Below are positions 12,982 to 21,453 of a stretch of DNA of 64,000 nt, piece after piece. A program made the position numbers and the translations under genes. The notes beneath the pieces were generated by a model that saw nothing but the letters and a program-made list of their open reading frames with translations, did not search any database and had not been told where the DNA came from. Source of the stretch: Corynebacterium fournieri. GTDB taxonomy: Bacteria; Actinomycetota; Actinomycetes; Mycobacteriales; Mycobacteriaceae. Positions within the stretch are counted from its first letter, which is position 1, and every line of letters starts with the position of its first letter. The stretch covers positions 1,116,001 through 1,180,000 of the forward strand of contig NZ_CP047210.1 of assembly GCF_030408775.1 (NCBI RefSeq), written 5' to 3'.

Positions 12982-13965
12982 ATGACTCTGGCGGACGAGC
13001 ACGACGGGCTGCTGCTGGACCTGGACGGCACCGTGTGGGCTGGAGGCGTGGCTATTGAGCACGCAGTCGAGTCCATCACGGCATCCGGGCTGCCGGCGAT
13101 GTACGTGACCAATAATGCGTCTCGGAGCGCGGCGGATGTGGCACAGATGTTGCGCGCCATTGAACTTGTGGCGGAGGAGAGCGATGTGCTGACCTCGGCG
13201 ATGGCGGCGCTGACCATGGCCGAGCAGTACTTGGAGCCTGGCGACGCCGTGTACGTGGTCGGCGCTCCCTCCCTGCGCGATCTGGTCACCGGGGCCGGCT
13301 ACAGGCTCGCGGACTCGGCCGACGATGCGCCGAAGGTGGTCCTGCACGGGCACAATCCCGACACCGGCTGGCGCGAACTGTCGGAGGCGGCGCTGAGCAT
13401 CCAGCGGGGCGCGAAGTACCTGGCCACGAATCTGGATACCTCCTTGCCGATGGAACGTGGCCTGATGGTGGGCAACGGTTCCATGGTCGCCGCGGTGACC
13501 TCTGCAACCGGGGTTACCCCGCAGGCCGCCGGCAAGCCGGAGCCGGCGATGTTCTTACAGGCGGCAAAGCAGCGTGGGCTGCGGCGCCCTCTGGCGGTGG
13601 GCGACAGGTTGGACACCGACATCGCTGGAGGTGTCGCGGCTCGCATGCCCGCCCTGCACGTGCTCACTGGTGTCTCTGGGCCCTATGCGCTGCTGCAGGC
13701 GCCTCCGGAGCACCGCCCGACCTACATCGGGTCGGATATGCGCGCGCTCAGCGCGGAGCCCGAGACGCTCACCCCGGGCGAGCAAGGGGGCTTTGCCGCG
13801 CGTGTCGACGGCTCCGCGGTCGTCCTGACCGGCGGGGATTCTGTCGCGTCGAGCGTGGCGGCACTGCGTACGGCGCTCGCAGCGGCGTGGCAGGCGGCCG
13901 AAGCGCCCACAGAGGTACGGGCAGAGTCGGATGCGGCCGAAGCGGCTGTCTCGCAGTGGTGGTGA
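12982..13965 (+). CDS. HAD-superfamily sugar/glycerol phosphatase (NagD-like)
   Basis: 327 residues. It has the HAD nucleophile motif DLDGTVW (Asp13, Asp15), a 'MYVTNNASRS' motif II, a 'GKPEPAMF' lysine and 'GDRLDTDI' metal-binding acids. The cap is of the C2 (NagD/glycerol-3-phosphate phosphatase) type. The orthologous position in M. tuberculosis (Rv1692) encodes a glycerol-3-phosphate phosphatase, so phospholipid turnover is plausible. It starts 4 nt after the TPR gene and overlaps the next small gene by GTGA. Confidence 0.8.
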   Translation: MTLADEHDGLLLDLDGTVWAGGVAIEHAVESITASGLPAMYVTNNASRSAADVAQMLRAIELVAEESDVLTSAMAALTMAEQYLEPGDAVYVVGAPSLRDLVTGAGYRLADSADDAPKVVLHGHNPDTGWRELSEAALSIQRGAKYLATNLDTSLPMERGLMVGNGSMVAAVTSATGVTPQAAGKPEPAMFLQAAKQRGLRRPLAVGDRLDTDIAGGVAARMPALHVLTGVSGPYALLQAPPEHRPTYIGSDMRALSAEPETLTPGEQGGFAARVDGSAVVLTGGDSVASSVAALRTALAAAWQAAEAPTEVRAESDAAEAAVSQWW

Positions 13966-14141
13966 CAGCGATGAGCCCTGCTCCGATTCCCCGCGATCCG
14001 CGGGCGGCGAAGGTCAGCGCCGAGGAAGTCACCCAGCGCGTCGAGGCGATTTTGGCCGAGCCCACCGATGATCTCGCCGCGGAAGTGGATGCACTCACGC
14101 GCGCGCACGCCGTGTTGCACGAGGCGCTTTCCGAGAACTAG
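13962..14141 (+). CDS. Small conserved protein between HAD phosphatase and tlyA
   Basis: 59 residues from a GTG overlapping the upstream stop (GTGA); an ATG at 13971 would give 56. It is acidic and helical ('EEVTQRVEAILAEPTDDLAAEVDALTRAHAVLHEAL'), resembling the small Rv1693-like proteins found at this position in mycobacteria. No functional motif is seen. Its conserved place suggests a real gene coupled to its neighbours. Confidence 0.65.
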   Translation: MTAMSPAPIPRDPRAAKVSAEEVTQRVEAILAEPTDDLAAEVDALTRAHAVLHEALSEN

Positions 14142-14165
14142 GTAGACGAAGGAGGTTCGACCGCC

Positions 14166-14990
14166 GTGGCACCGAAACGCACCCGGCTCGACGCCGAGCT
14201 GGTCCGTCGCAAGATTGCGCGTTCGCGCGAGCAGGCGCAGACCTGGATTAAAGAAGGCCGCGTTCAAGTGGGCGGGTTTACCGCCACTAAGCCGGCGACG
14301 GTGGTGGAGCCGGACGCATCCATCAAGGTCAACACGCAGGACGTGGACGATTGGGCCTCGCGCGGGGCGCACAAGCTGCTTGGCGCGCTTGAAGTGTTTG
14401 GGGCGGACGGGCTCGTCATCGCTAAGCGAAAGGCTCTGGATGCGGGGGCATCGACGGGTGGGTTCACCGACGTGCTGCTCTCGCGTGGCGCGAGCGAAGT
14501 GGTCGCCGTGGATGTGGGCTACGGCCAGCTGGTGTGGCGGCTGCAAAACGACGAGCGGGTGAGGGTGCTGGACCGCACGAACATCCGCAACCTGACCCCG
14601 GACATGATGGGCGGGCCCGCGGATCTGATGGTGGGCGACTTGTCCTTCATCTCCCTGAAGCTGGTGCTGCCTGCGCTTGTGGAGTGCATGGTCGACGGCG
14701 CGGACATGCTGCCCATGGTCAAGCCGCAGTTCGAGGTGGGCAAGGACCGCCTCGGCAGCGGCGGCGTGGTGCGCTCTGCCGAGCTGCGGGCGGAGGTCAC
14801 GCTGGACGTGGCGCGCTTTGCCCAGACGCTGGGTCTGTCCGTGCGGGGCGTGACCGCCTCTCCGTTGCCAGGCCCGAGCGGCAACGTGGAATACTTCTTG
14901 TGGCTGGTCAAAGACGGTGGCGCGCAGATGCTTGACGACGCTGAACTGACCGCGCTGGTCAACCGAGCAATCGAGGAAGGGCCGAAATAG
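14166..14990 (+). CDS. tlyA: TlyA-family rRNA 2'-O-methyltransferase
   Basis: 274 residues from a GTG with GAAGGAGG about 9 nt upstream. An N-terminal S4 RNA-binding domain covers about residues 3-60 ('RLDAELVRRKIARSREQAQTWI'). A FtsJ-like Rossmann domain follows with the SAM-binding motif 'LDAGASTGGFTDVLLSRGA', then 'VGDLSFISL' and 'MVKPQFEVGK'. TlyA methylates C1409 of 16S rRNA and C1920 of 23S rRNA in mycobacteria, which confers capreomycin sensitivity. It abuts nadK. Confidence 0.92.
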   Translation: MAPKRTRLDAELVRRKIARSREQAQTWIKEGRVQVGGFTATKPATVVEPDASIKVNTQDVDDWASRGAHKLLGALEVFGADGLVIAKRKALDAGASTGGFTDVLLSRGASEVVAVDVGYGQLVWRLQNDERVRVLDRTNIRNLTPDMMGGPADLMVGDLSFISLKLVLPALVECMVDGADMLPMVKPQFEVGKDRLGSGGVVRSAELRAEVTLDVARFAQTLGLSVRGVTASPLPGPSGNVEYFLWLVKDGGAQMLDDAELTALVNRAIEEGPK

Positions 14991-15911
14991 ATGGGTGAGA
15001 CGACACACCGCGAGATCCTGCTCGTGCCGCACCTGTTTCGGGCCTCCAACATCGACTCGGCGGCGCGGGCCGCGGAGCTCTTGCAGCAGGCCGGCATTAA
15101 GGTGCGGCTGCTGGAGCAGGAGCGGATGGACGAACTCGAGACCAACCCGGTGCTGTGCGGGCTGTCGCGCGCGACAGCCGACGAGGATGCAGCGGCGGGC
15201 TGCGAGCTGGTGCTGGTCCTCGGCGGCGACGGGACCTTCCTGCGAGCCGCCAGCTACGCCCGCGCACAAGACATCCCGGTGCTGGGCATCAACCTGGGGC
15301 ACGTGGGATTCCTCGCCGAGGGGGAGGCGGCGAGCTTAGAGAAGGTGATCGGTCAGGTCATCGACCGTTCCTACCGCGTCGTGGAGCGGATGACGCTGGA
15401 CGTGGCCGTCAAAAGCGAGAGCGGGGAGGTGCTTGGCCAAAGCTGGGCGCTCAACGAGTGCAGCATTGAGAACTCGGACCGCACCCGGGTGCTCGACGCG
15501 ACGCTGGAGGTGGACTTCCGCCCGGTGTCCTCCTTCGGCTGCGACGGGGTGCTCATCTCCACGCCCACCGGGTCGACCGCCTATGCCTTTTCCGCCGGCG
15601 GGCCGGTGATGTGGCCGCAGCTGGACGCGATCCTGGTGGTGCCGAACAACGCACACGCGTTGTTTGCCAAGCCGCTTGTGGTGGCGCCCACGTCCACTGT
15701 GGCGGTGGAATCCGAGCGGCTGACCACGCAGGCAACCGCCGTCATGGACGGCCAGCGACGCCTGACGGTGCCGGCCGGATCCCGCGTTGAAGTGGTGCGG
15801 GGCGCTCGCGCGGTGCGGTGGGTACGCTTGGACGACAGGCCGTTCACGGACAGACTCGTGGACAAGTTCCAGCTCCCGGTTTCCGGGTGGCGCGGCCCGC
15901 GCGGGGCCTAG
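14991..15911 (+). CDS. nadK: NAD kinase
   Basis: 306 residues. It phosphorylates NAD to NADP in the cytosol, using ATP or polyphosphate. The diagnostic GGDGTFLRAA motif lies near residue 80, with 'GINLGHVGFLAE', 'NECSIENSDRTRVLDATLEVD' and 'GCDGVLISTPTGSTAYAFSAGGPV' following in family order. The ATG directly follows the tlyA stop. The order tlyA-nadK-recN is the actinobacterial standard. Confidence 0.95.
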   Translation: MGETTHREILLVPHLFRASNIDSAARAAELLQQAGIKVRLLEQERMDELETNPVLCGLSRATADEDAAAGCELVLVLGGDGTFLRAASYARAQDIPVLGINLGHVGFLAEGEAASLEKVIGQVIDRSYRVVERMTLDVAVKSESGEVLGQSWALNECSIENSDRTRVLDATLEVDFRPVSSFGCDGVLISTPTGSTAYAFSAGGPVMWPQLDAILVVPNNAHALFAKPLVVAPTSTVAVESERLTTQATAVMDGQRRLTVPAGSRVEVVRGARAVRWVRLDDRPFTDRLVDKFQLPVSGWRGPRGA

Positions 15912-15941
15912 TAAAGCGTCGACACACAGGGAGGTTCCTCT

Positions 15942-17678
15942 TTGCTCGCTGAGATCGCTATCTCCAACCTGGGCGTGATCAGCCACGCTTCGGCTGAGCT
16001 CTCGCCCGGCTTGACCGTGCTCACTGGTGAAACCGGCGCGGGCAAAACGATGGTGGTCACGGGCCTGCGGCTGCTCACCGGCGGCCGCGCTGACGCCTCG
16101 CGCGTGCGCACCGGGTCCGACGGTGCGGTGATAGAGGGCGCCTTCGGCACCGCTGAGCTGCCGGCGGAGGTGCGCGAAGCGGTGGAGGACATCGCCGCCG
16201 GCGCCGGAGCGGAAGCGGACGAAAACGGCGAATACCTGGTTTCGCGGTCGGTCAAAGCCTCTGGGCGGTCGAGCGCGCACCTCGGCGGGCGCAAGGTGCC
16301 GGCAGCCACCCTCAGCGAGATGGCCGGCCACTTGCTCACCATCCACGGCCAAAACGACCAGCTGCGCCTGATGGCGCCGGAGCAGCAGCTGGCCGCGCTG
16401 GACCGCTTCGATCCGGCTATCGCCGCGAAGCTTAATGCTTACCGCGAGGTGTACACAGCGTGGCGCGCTGCGGCGAAAGACCTCAAAGAGCGCACCGAGA
16501 AGCGCCAGGAGCTGGCGCAGGAAGTTGATCGCCTGCAATTCGCCGTCAACGAGATTGACGCGGTCTCGCCCCAAACCGGCGAGGACGAGGAGCTCGTCGC
16601 CGCCATCAACCGCCTGCAGGACGTCGATGCGTTGCGCGAGGCAGCGGAAACTGCGCTCGTGGCTATCGACGGCGCAGACGGTATCGGCGGTGTTGGTGAT
16701 GTCGGCGGGGAAGCGGCGGCGGCCTCCGACTTGGTCGGCCGCGCCCAAGCCGCGCTCGAGGCCGCGAGTGACCAGGAGTTGCGTGATCTCGGCGCACGAC
16801 TCGGCGAGGTCGCCGGCGTGCTTTCTGACGTCTCCGCCGAGTTGGGCAGCTACACCGGCAGCCTGCCGTCCGACCCGGAGGAGCTGGAGCGTCTTTTGCA
16901 GCGCCAGCAGGACATCAAAGGGTTGACCCGCAAGTACGCGCCGGATGCGGCCGGAGTGGTGGCGTGGCGCGAGAAGGCGGGCGCGCGCTTGGCCAAGATC
17001 GATACGTCCGAAGGTGCCGTCGAGAAGCTGCGGGCGAAAGTGGCTGAACTGGAAACGGCGATGAAGAAAAAGGCCGCCGCGCTGACGAAGGCGCGCACGA
17101 GCGCCGCCGCCAAGCTGGGCAAAGCCGTCACCGAGGAGCTGCACGGGTTGGCCATGCCAAAGGCGCAACTGACGGTCAACGTCGCGCAGGCACAGTACGG
17201 CCGCGACGGCGCGGACGCGGTGGAGATCCTGCTGGCGCCGAACTCCTCGCTGGAGCCGAAACCGCTTGCCACCAGCGCATCCGGTGGCGAACTCTCGCGC
17301 GTGATGCTGGCGCTGGAAGTGATCTTGTCCGAGTCTTCCAGCGGCGCCACCCTGGTTTTCGACGAGGTGGATGCCGGTGTGGGTGGTCGCGCAGCGGTGG
17401 AGATCGGCCGGCGGCTCGCGCGGCTGGCGGCGGGCAACCAGGTCATTGTGGTGACCCACCTGCCGCAGGTGGCGGCCTACGCCGACACGCACCTGCACGT
17501 GTCCAAGGACGTGGGCGACGAGGCCGTGACCTCGGGGGTTGCCGCTCTAGCGCGCGAGGACCGCATCGAGGAGCTCGCGCGCATGATGGCCGGCATGGAC
17601 GATTCGGACACCGGCCGCGCCCACGCCGCGGAGCTGTTCGAGCGCGCGCAGACGGAGGTTGCGCAGTTGCGCGGCTAG
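15942..17678 (+). CDS. recN: DNA repair protein RecN
   Basis: 578 residues from a TTG start supported by AGGGAGG 8 nt upstream; no ATG fits the conserved N-terminus. It is an SMC-like ATPase of double-strand-break repair. Walker A is GETGAGKT (about residues 28-35), a long coiled coil occupies about 165-390, the ABC signature is 'SGGELSR' and Walker B is 'TLVFDEVDAGVGG'. The hinge region holds a Gly/Ala-rich insertion ('GADGIGGVGDVGGEAAAA'). Confidence 0.95.
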   Translation: MLAEIAISNLGVISHASAELSPGLTVLTGETGAGKTMVVTGLRLLTGGRADASRVRTGSDGAVIEGAFGTAELPAEVREAVEDIAAGAGAEADENGEYLVSRSVKASGRSSAHLGGRKVPAATLSEMAGHLLTIHGQNDQLRLMAPEQQLAALDRFDPAIAAKLNAYREVYTAWRAAAKDLKERTEKRQELAQEVDRLQFAVNEIDAVSPQTGEDEELVAAINRLQDVDALREAAETALVAIDGADGIGGVGDVGGEAAAASDLVGRAQAALEAASDQELRDLGARLGEVAGVLSDVSAELGSYTGSLPSDPEELERLLQRQQDIKGLTRKYAPDAAGVVAWREKAGARLAKIDTSEGAVEKLRAKVAELETAMKKKAAALTKARTSAAAKLGKAVTEELHGLAMPKAQLTVNVAQAQYGRDGADAVEILLAPNSSLEPKPLATSASGGELSRVMLALEVILSESSSGATLVFDEVDAGVGGRAAVEIGRRLARLAAGNQVIVVTHLPQVAAYADTHLHVSKDVGDEAVTSGVAALAREDRIEELARMMAGMDDSDTGRAHAAELFERAQTEVAQLRG

Positions 17679-17717
17679 ACCCCCGCGCGCCTCCCCGATC
17701 CAGGCTGGTCACCGTTG

Positions 17718-17730
17718 CACAATGGGGCCC
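17718..17730 (+). promoter_or_regulatory. Putative leaderless promoter of steA
   Basis: CACAAT at 17718-17723, 7 nt before the ATG at 17731. The block GCACAATGGGGCCCATGA is almost identical to that before the gamma-carbonic-anhydrase-like gene at 31761. Confidence 0.45.
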
Positions 17731-18963
17731 ATGACTGTTGCACCTTCCGCCGTAGACCCCTCAAAGGAACCGCCCGCGGTCGAGCTGCGCGGCACCTTGC
17801 GCGACTGCACTCCGCAGGGCAAGGGCCTGGGCCGGCTCGGCGAGGGCGACATCGTGTTTGTCGATGCCCCTGACATGCAGCGCCGCCTGGCGGAGCAGAT
17901 CATCGCCCACCGCCCGGCCGCAGTGGTCAACCTCGCGCCGTATTCCACAGGTGCGCTGCCCACGTTCGGGCCGCATCTGCTTCTCGACGCCGACGTTCCG
18001 CTGTTCGAGGCCACCGGTGAGGCAATGCGCGAAAAGATCCGCGACGGCAAAAAGGCGGTGATCTCCCCGTCGGGCCAGGTCACCGTCGGCCGCAAGGTAG
18101 CGGGGCAGGCGCAGCCGGTCACGCGCACCGAAGTGGACGCGACGTTTGGCCAGGCACAGCGCGGCTTAGTCGAGAACATGGAAGCCTACTTCGGCAACAC
18201 CATCGAGTTCATCCACTCCGAATCCGCGCTGCTCATCGATGGTGTCGGCGCCCCGGAGCTGGGCGACATCATGGCGGAGCGCAAGGTCGTGGTGGTCTCT
18301 CCCGCGCCGGACACGCGCCAGCGCCTGGGTGAGCTGAAGAACTTCATGCAGGAGTACACGCCGGTGGTCATCGGCGTGGGGTCGGCGGCGGACACCTTGG
18401 CGGACATGGGGTACGCGCCGGACATCATCGTCGGCGATCCGAAGGACGTCGCAGCGGAAAACCTGCGCTCGGATGCGAAGGTGATCCTGCCGGCTGAGCC
18501 GGACGGCTACGCTCCCGGTCTGGAACGGATCCAGGATTTGGGCGTGGGCGCGATGACGTTCCCGGCCGCGACTGATTCGCCGACGGACTTGGCCATCTTT
18601 CTGGCTACTTTCCACGACGCGGAGATGATCGTCACCGTGGGCCAGCCGGTGGAGCTGGACCGGATTTTCGCGGACTCCGCGAACACGGCCGGCACTCCGG
18701 CCACCGAGCCAGCGGCGCTGCTCGCGCGCCTGAAAGCCGGGCGCAAGATCGTGGACTCCACGGTGATTACCAACCTCTACGCCGTCGACTCCGGGGCAGG
18801 GGTGGCGTGGGCCTGGGCCATCTTGGGCATCTTGGTGGCCGCCGCAACCGCGATCCTGATCGCCGGACTGAACGGCACCGGCAATTTCGCCGACAACCTT
18901 GTCGATACCTGGAACACCATCGCGCTGACGGTACGCGGTTGGTTCGACAACTGGATCAGTTAG
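17731..18963 (+). CDS. steA: SteA-like septation regulator
   Basis: 410 residues from the ATG at 17731; an in-frame ATG at 17722 is possible. A cytoplasmic body resembles a pyrophosphokinase/thiamin-pyrophosphokinase fold ('YAPDIIVGDPKDV', 'AVVNLAPYSTGALPTFGP'). A single transmembrane helix near the C-terminus follows ('WAWAILGILVAAATAILIAGL'). In C. glutamicum SteA and SteB form a membrane complex that controls septal cell-wall hydrolysis by RipA. The next gene is its partner. Family recognised by order (Rv1697 position) and layout. Confidence 0.85.
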   Translation: MTVAPSAVDPSKEPPAVELRGTLRDCTPQGKGLGRLGEGDIVFVDAPDMQRRLAEQIIAHRPAAVVNLAPYSTGALPTFGPHLLLDADVPLFEATGEAMREKIRDGKKAVISPSGQVTVGRKVAGQAQPVTRTEVDATFGQAQRGLVENMEAYFGNTIEFIHSESALLIDGVGAPELGDIMAERKVVVVSPAPDTRQRLGELKNFMQEYTPVVIGVGSAADTLADMGYAPDIIVGDPKDVAAENLRSDAKVILPAEPDGYAPGLERIQDLGVGAMTFPAATDSPTDLAIFLATFHDAEMIVTVGQPVELDRIFADSANTAGTPATEPAALLARLKAGRKIVDSTVITNLYAVDSGAGVAWAWAILGILVAAATAILIAGLNGTGNFADNLVDTWNTIALTVRGWFDNWIS

Positions 18964-18975
18964 GAGGGAAGCGTC

Positions 18976-19827
18976 ATGGCGAAAACGAAAGGCAGAGCCG
19001 GGCTGGTGGCTGCTGGCCTGGGCTGGGGCGCAGCCCTCGGTATCGCGTTGGGCACGCTCGTGCTGGCGCCGGCGATGCCAGGCACGGTGGATTTGGGGTT
19101 TGCCGAGCATAAACCCGACGCGCCGGCGAAGCCGACGGTGGACGACGCGGATATCGCCGCCGCCGAAGCGCGGGCCGACGAGGCGAACGAGCTGCTCGCC
19201 CAGGAGTCCGGATCCATCGTCTCCGGGGCGCTCAAGGAGGTGCCGGTGACGATTGTACGCACCGCCGCAGCGAACGCGGACGACGTCGAATCGGTGCGCT
19301 GGCTACTCAACGCCGCCGGCGCCTCTGATGCCGGTGAGCTCACGCTCACCGAGCGGTTTACGGATCAGTCGGGAGCCGACGAGCTGTCCACCATCGTGGC
19401 CAACACACTGCCCTCCGGGGCGCAGCTATCGGTGGAAGACCGTTCGCCGGGCACGCACGCTGGCGAATCGCTGGCTGCGGTGCTGTTCGACGACGGCAAC
19501 TCCGGGGAAGCGAAATCCCTGCCCGCCGATCGCACGCTGGTGCTGGACACGCTCCACCAGGCGGGCTTTATCGAGTTCAGCGGGTCAATAGTGCCCGCTG
19601 GTGCCGTGGTGATCGTGGACGGGCCGCAACGCGCCGGCGACTTCGGCACCAAGGTTGTCGGCGACTTTGCCAAGGCGCTGGGCGCGGAAGGCAAGACCGC
19701 GCTTGCCGTGGAAGGCGAGGAGCCCGACCTGATCGACGGCGTCAAGGTCGTCGGCGGCGTCGAGCGGGAAGCGGGGCGCATCAAGTCCGTGTTGGCCGTG
19801 TCTTCCTCCGGCAGTGCGGGCTCGTAG
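18976..19827 (+). CDS. steB: SteB/MctB-family envelope protein
   Basis: 283 residues. One N-terminal membrane helix (about residues 8-30) is followed by an extracytoplasmic domain with a coiled-coil start ('DDADIAAAEARADEANELLA'). The mycobacterial homologue MctB (Rv1698) was described as a copper transport protein; the corynebacterial one works with SteA in daughter-cell separation. RBS GGAGGG lies just upstream. It ends 9 nt before the NUDIX gene, where related genomes carry pyrG. Confidence 0.85.
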   Translation: MAKTKGRAGLVAAGLGWGAALGIALGTLVLAPAMPGTVDLGFAEHKPDAPAKPTVDDADIAAAEARADEANELLAQESGSIVSGALKEVPVTIVRTAAANADDVESVRWLLNAAGASDAGELTLTERFTDQSGADELSTIVANTLPSGAQLSVEDRSPGTHAGESLAAVLFDDGNSGEAKSLPADRTLVLDTLHQAGFIEFSGSIVPAGAVVIVDGPQRAGDFGTKVVGDFAKALGAEGKTALAVEGEEPDLIDGVKVVGGVEREAGRIKSVLAVSSSGSAGS

Positions 19828-19836
19828 GCTGGTGGC

Positions 19837-20484
19837 ATGAGCCACGATTTCACCGTCACCGATTCCGAGGTGGTGCTCGACGCACCGATTATCGCCGTCC
19901 GCCGAGACCAGGTGGTCATGCCTGGTGGGGCCACCGCCGCCCGCGAGATAGTGGAGCACTTCGGTGCCGTCGCGGTGGTTGCGTTGGACGAGCAGGGCCG
20001 CGTCGCGATGGTGGAGCAGTACCGTCACAGCGTGGGCGAGCGCCTGCTGGAGCTGCCCGCTGGCCTTTTGGACATGCATGCTGAAGACGAGCTGGAGTGC
20101 GCGAAGCGCGAGCTCCAAGAGGAGGCGGGGCTGGCCGCTGATGAGTGGGGTGTGCTGATCGACTTGGTTACCTCCCCTGGATTCGCCGAGGAGGCCGTGC
20201 GCGTATTCATCGCCCGCGGTCTCAGCGAAGTGGAGCAGCCGGAGGCGGAAAACGAGGAAGCCGACATGGGCTTTACGTGGATGGACCTGGACACCGCCGC
20301 AGATAAGGCTCTTTCGGGCGAGATCGTCAACTCCATCGCGGTATCCGGCATTCTGGCTGCCGCCCGTCTGGTGGCCCGGGGAGAGAGCGCGAGGCCTGTC
20401 GACGAGCCGTTCCGTTTCCGCCCGTCGTCGCTGGCGGCCCGGCGTGCGCAGCAGGGCGTCGTGCCCGACATGAAGCGGATTTAG
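19837..20484 (+). CDS. NUDIX hydrolase (ADP-ribose pyrophosphatase type)
   Basis: 215 residues. The Nudix box is seen as 'GLLDMHAEDELECAKRELQEEAGL', with the REXXEE core as RELQEEAG. The N-terminus 'VVMPGGATAAREIVEHFGAVAVVAL' is typical of ADP-ribose pyrophosphatases. It probably hydrolyses ADP-ribose or a related nucleoside diphosphate. TAGGCT (19825-19830), overlapping the steB stop, could serve as a leaderless -10 six nt before the ATG. The position matches Rv1700. Confidence 0.85.
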   Translation: MSHDFTVTDSEVVLDAPIIAVRRDQVVMPGGATAAREIVEHFGAVAVVALDEQGRVAMVEQYRHSVGERLLELPAGLLDMHAEDELECAKRELQEEAGLAADEWGVLIDLVTSPGFAEEAVRVFIARGLSEVEQPEAENEEADMGFTWMDLDTAADKALSGEIVNSIAVSGILAAARLVARGESARPVDEPFRFRPSSLAARRAQQGVVPDMKRI

Positions 20485-20487
20485 GGG

Positions 20488-21408
20488 GTGGACGCGCAGG
20501 CGCTGGGGCAGCGCTGGCTGACGCACCTCGCGGTGGAGCGGGGCGTGTCCGCGCACACGCTGAGCAACTACACGCGCGACGTCAACCGCTACATCGCCTG
20601 GCTTACAGTGGCGGGAAAGTCCGACCTGGGTGAAGTCACAGCCACCGACATCGAGGCCTACGTGGCGGACTTGCGGCGTGGGGTGGACGGGGCTCGCCCG
20701 CTGGCGGCGGCGTCGGCGGGGCGCGCCTTGACTGTGGCGCGGGGGCTGCACAAGTTCGGGGTGGAAGAAGGCGTGCTTCCGGCGGATGCGGCGGCGGACG
20801 TTTCGCCGCCGTCGACAGGCGAACGGCTCCCGGACACCTTGAGCATCGACGAAGTGGCAAAGCTTCTCGACGCGTGCCCGACCGAAACCCCTTCCGGGCT
20901 GCGCGACAAGGCGCTTTTGGAAACGCTCTACGCCACAGGCGCCCGCGTCTCGGAGGTGCTGAACCTGAGCGTCGACGACGCCAATGCCGCGCTCAGCACG
21001 GAGTACGGCGGCGTGCTGGCGGTAACCGGCAAAGGCAACAAGCAGCGGCTCGTGCCGCTCGGTTCCAAGGCGCAAGAGGCGCTCGAGGCCTACCTCGTGC
21101 GCGGCCGCCCGGCGTTTGCCAACGGCACCTCGCACGCCCTGTTGCTGAACAAGCGGGGTGGAGCCCTGTCGCGCCAGAGTGCGTGGAACGCGATCAAGCA
21201 GGCCGCGCAACGAGCCGGCATTGACAAGGACATTTCTCCGCACACCCTGCGGCACTCTTTTGCCACCCACCTGCTGGAAGGCGGGGCGGATGTGCGCAGC
21301 GTTCAGGAACTGCTCGGGCACGCTTCAGTAACTACCACACAGATCTACACGCACATCACAGCTGATAACCTGCGGGAAGTTTGGCGCAGTACGCATCCGC
21401 GTGCGTAG
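20488..21408 (+). CDS. xerD: Site-specific tyrosine recombinase XerD
   Basis: 306 residues from a GTG 3 nt after the NUDIX stop. An N-terminal SAM-like core-binding domain ('[18 protein letters not shown]') precedes the catalytic domain. The Arg in '[12 protein letters not shown]', the Lys in 'TGKGNKQR', [15 protein letters not shown] and the nucleophile Tyr in 'TTTQIYTHI' are all present. It resolves chromosome dimers at dif together with XerC. It belongs to a cluster devoted to chromosome maintenance (parA, scpA, scpB). Confidence 0.93.
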   Translation: MDAQALGQRWLTHLAVERGVSAHTLSNYTRDVNRYIAWLTVAGKSDLGEVTATDIEAYVADLRRGVDGARPLAAASAGRALTVARGLHKFGVEEGVLPADAAADVSPPSTGERLPDTLSIDEVAKLLDACPTETPSGLRDKALLETLYATGARVSEVLNLSVDDANAALSTEYGGVLAVTGKGNKQRLVPLGSKAQEALEAYLVRGRPAFANGTSHALLLNKRGGALSRQSAWNAIKQAAQRAGIDKDISPHTLRHSFATHLLEGGADVRSVQELLGHASVTTTQIYTHITADNLREVWRSTHPRA

Positions 21409-21411
21409 ACT
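21406..21411 (+). promoter_or_regulatory. Putative -10 before the surface-protein gene
   Basis: TAGACT overlaps the xerD stop and would give a leader of about 35 nt. GAGAGGA lies 7-8 nt before the ATG at 21454. Confidence 0.4.
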
Positions 21412-21453
21412 CGGCTGCTTGATTGATGTCTCAAGCGACGAGAGGATCCCGTC

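Noticed and set aside
15336-17498. 720-codon reverse open frame over nadK and recN
   Set aside because: Antisense shadow of two well-supported genes.
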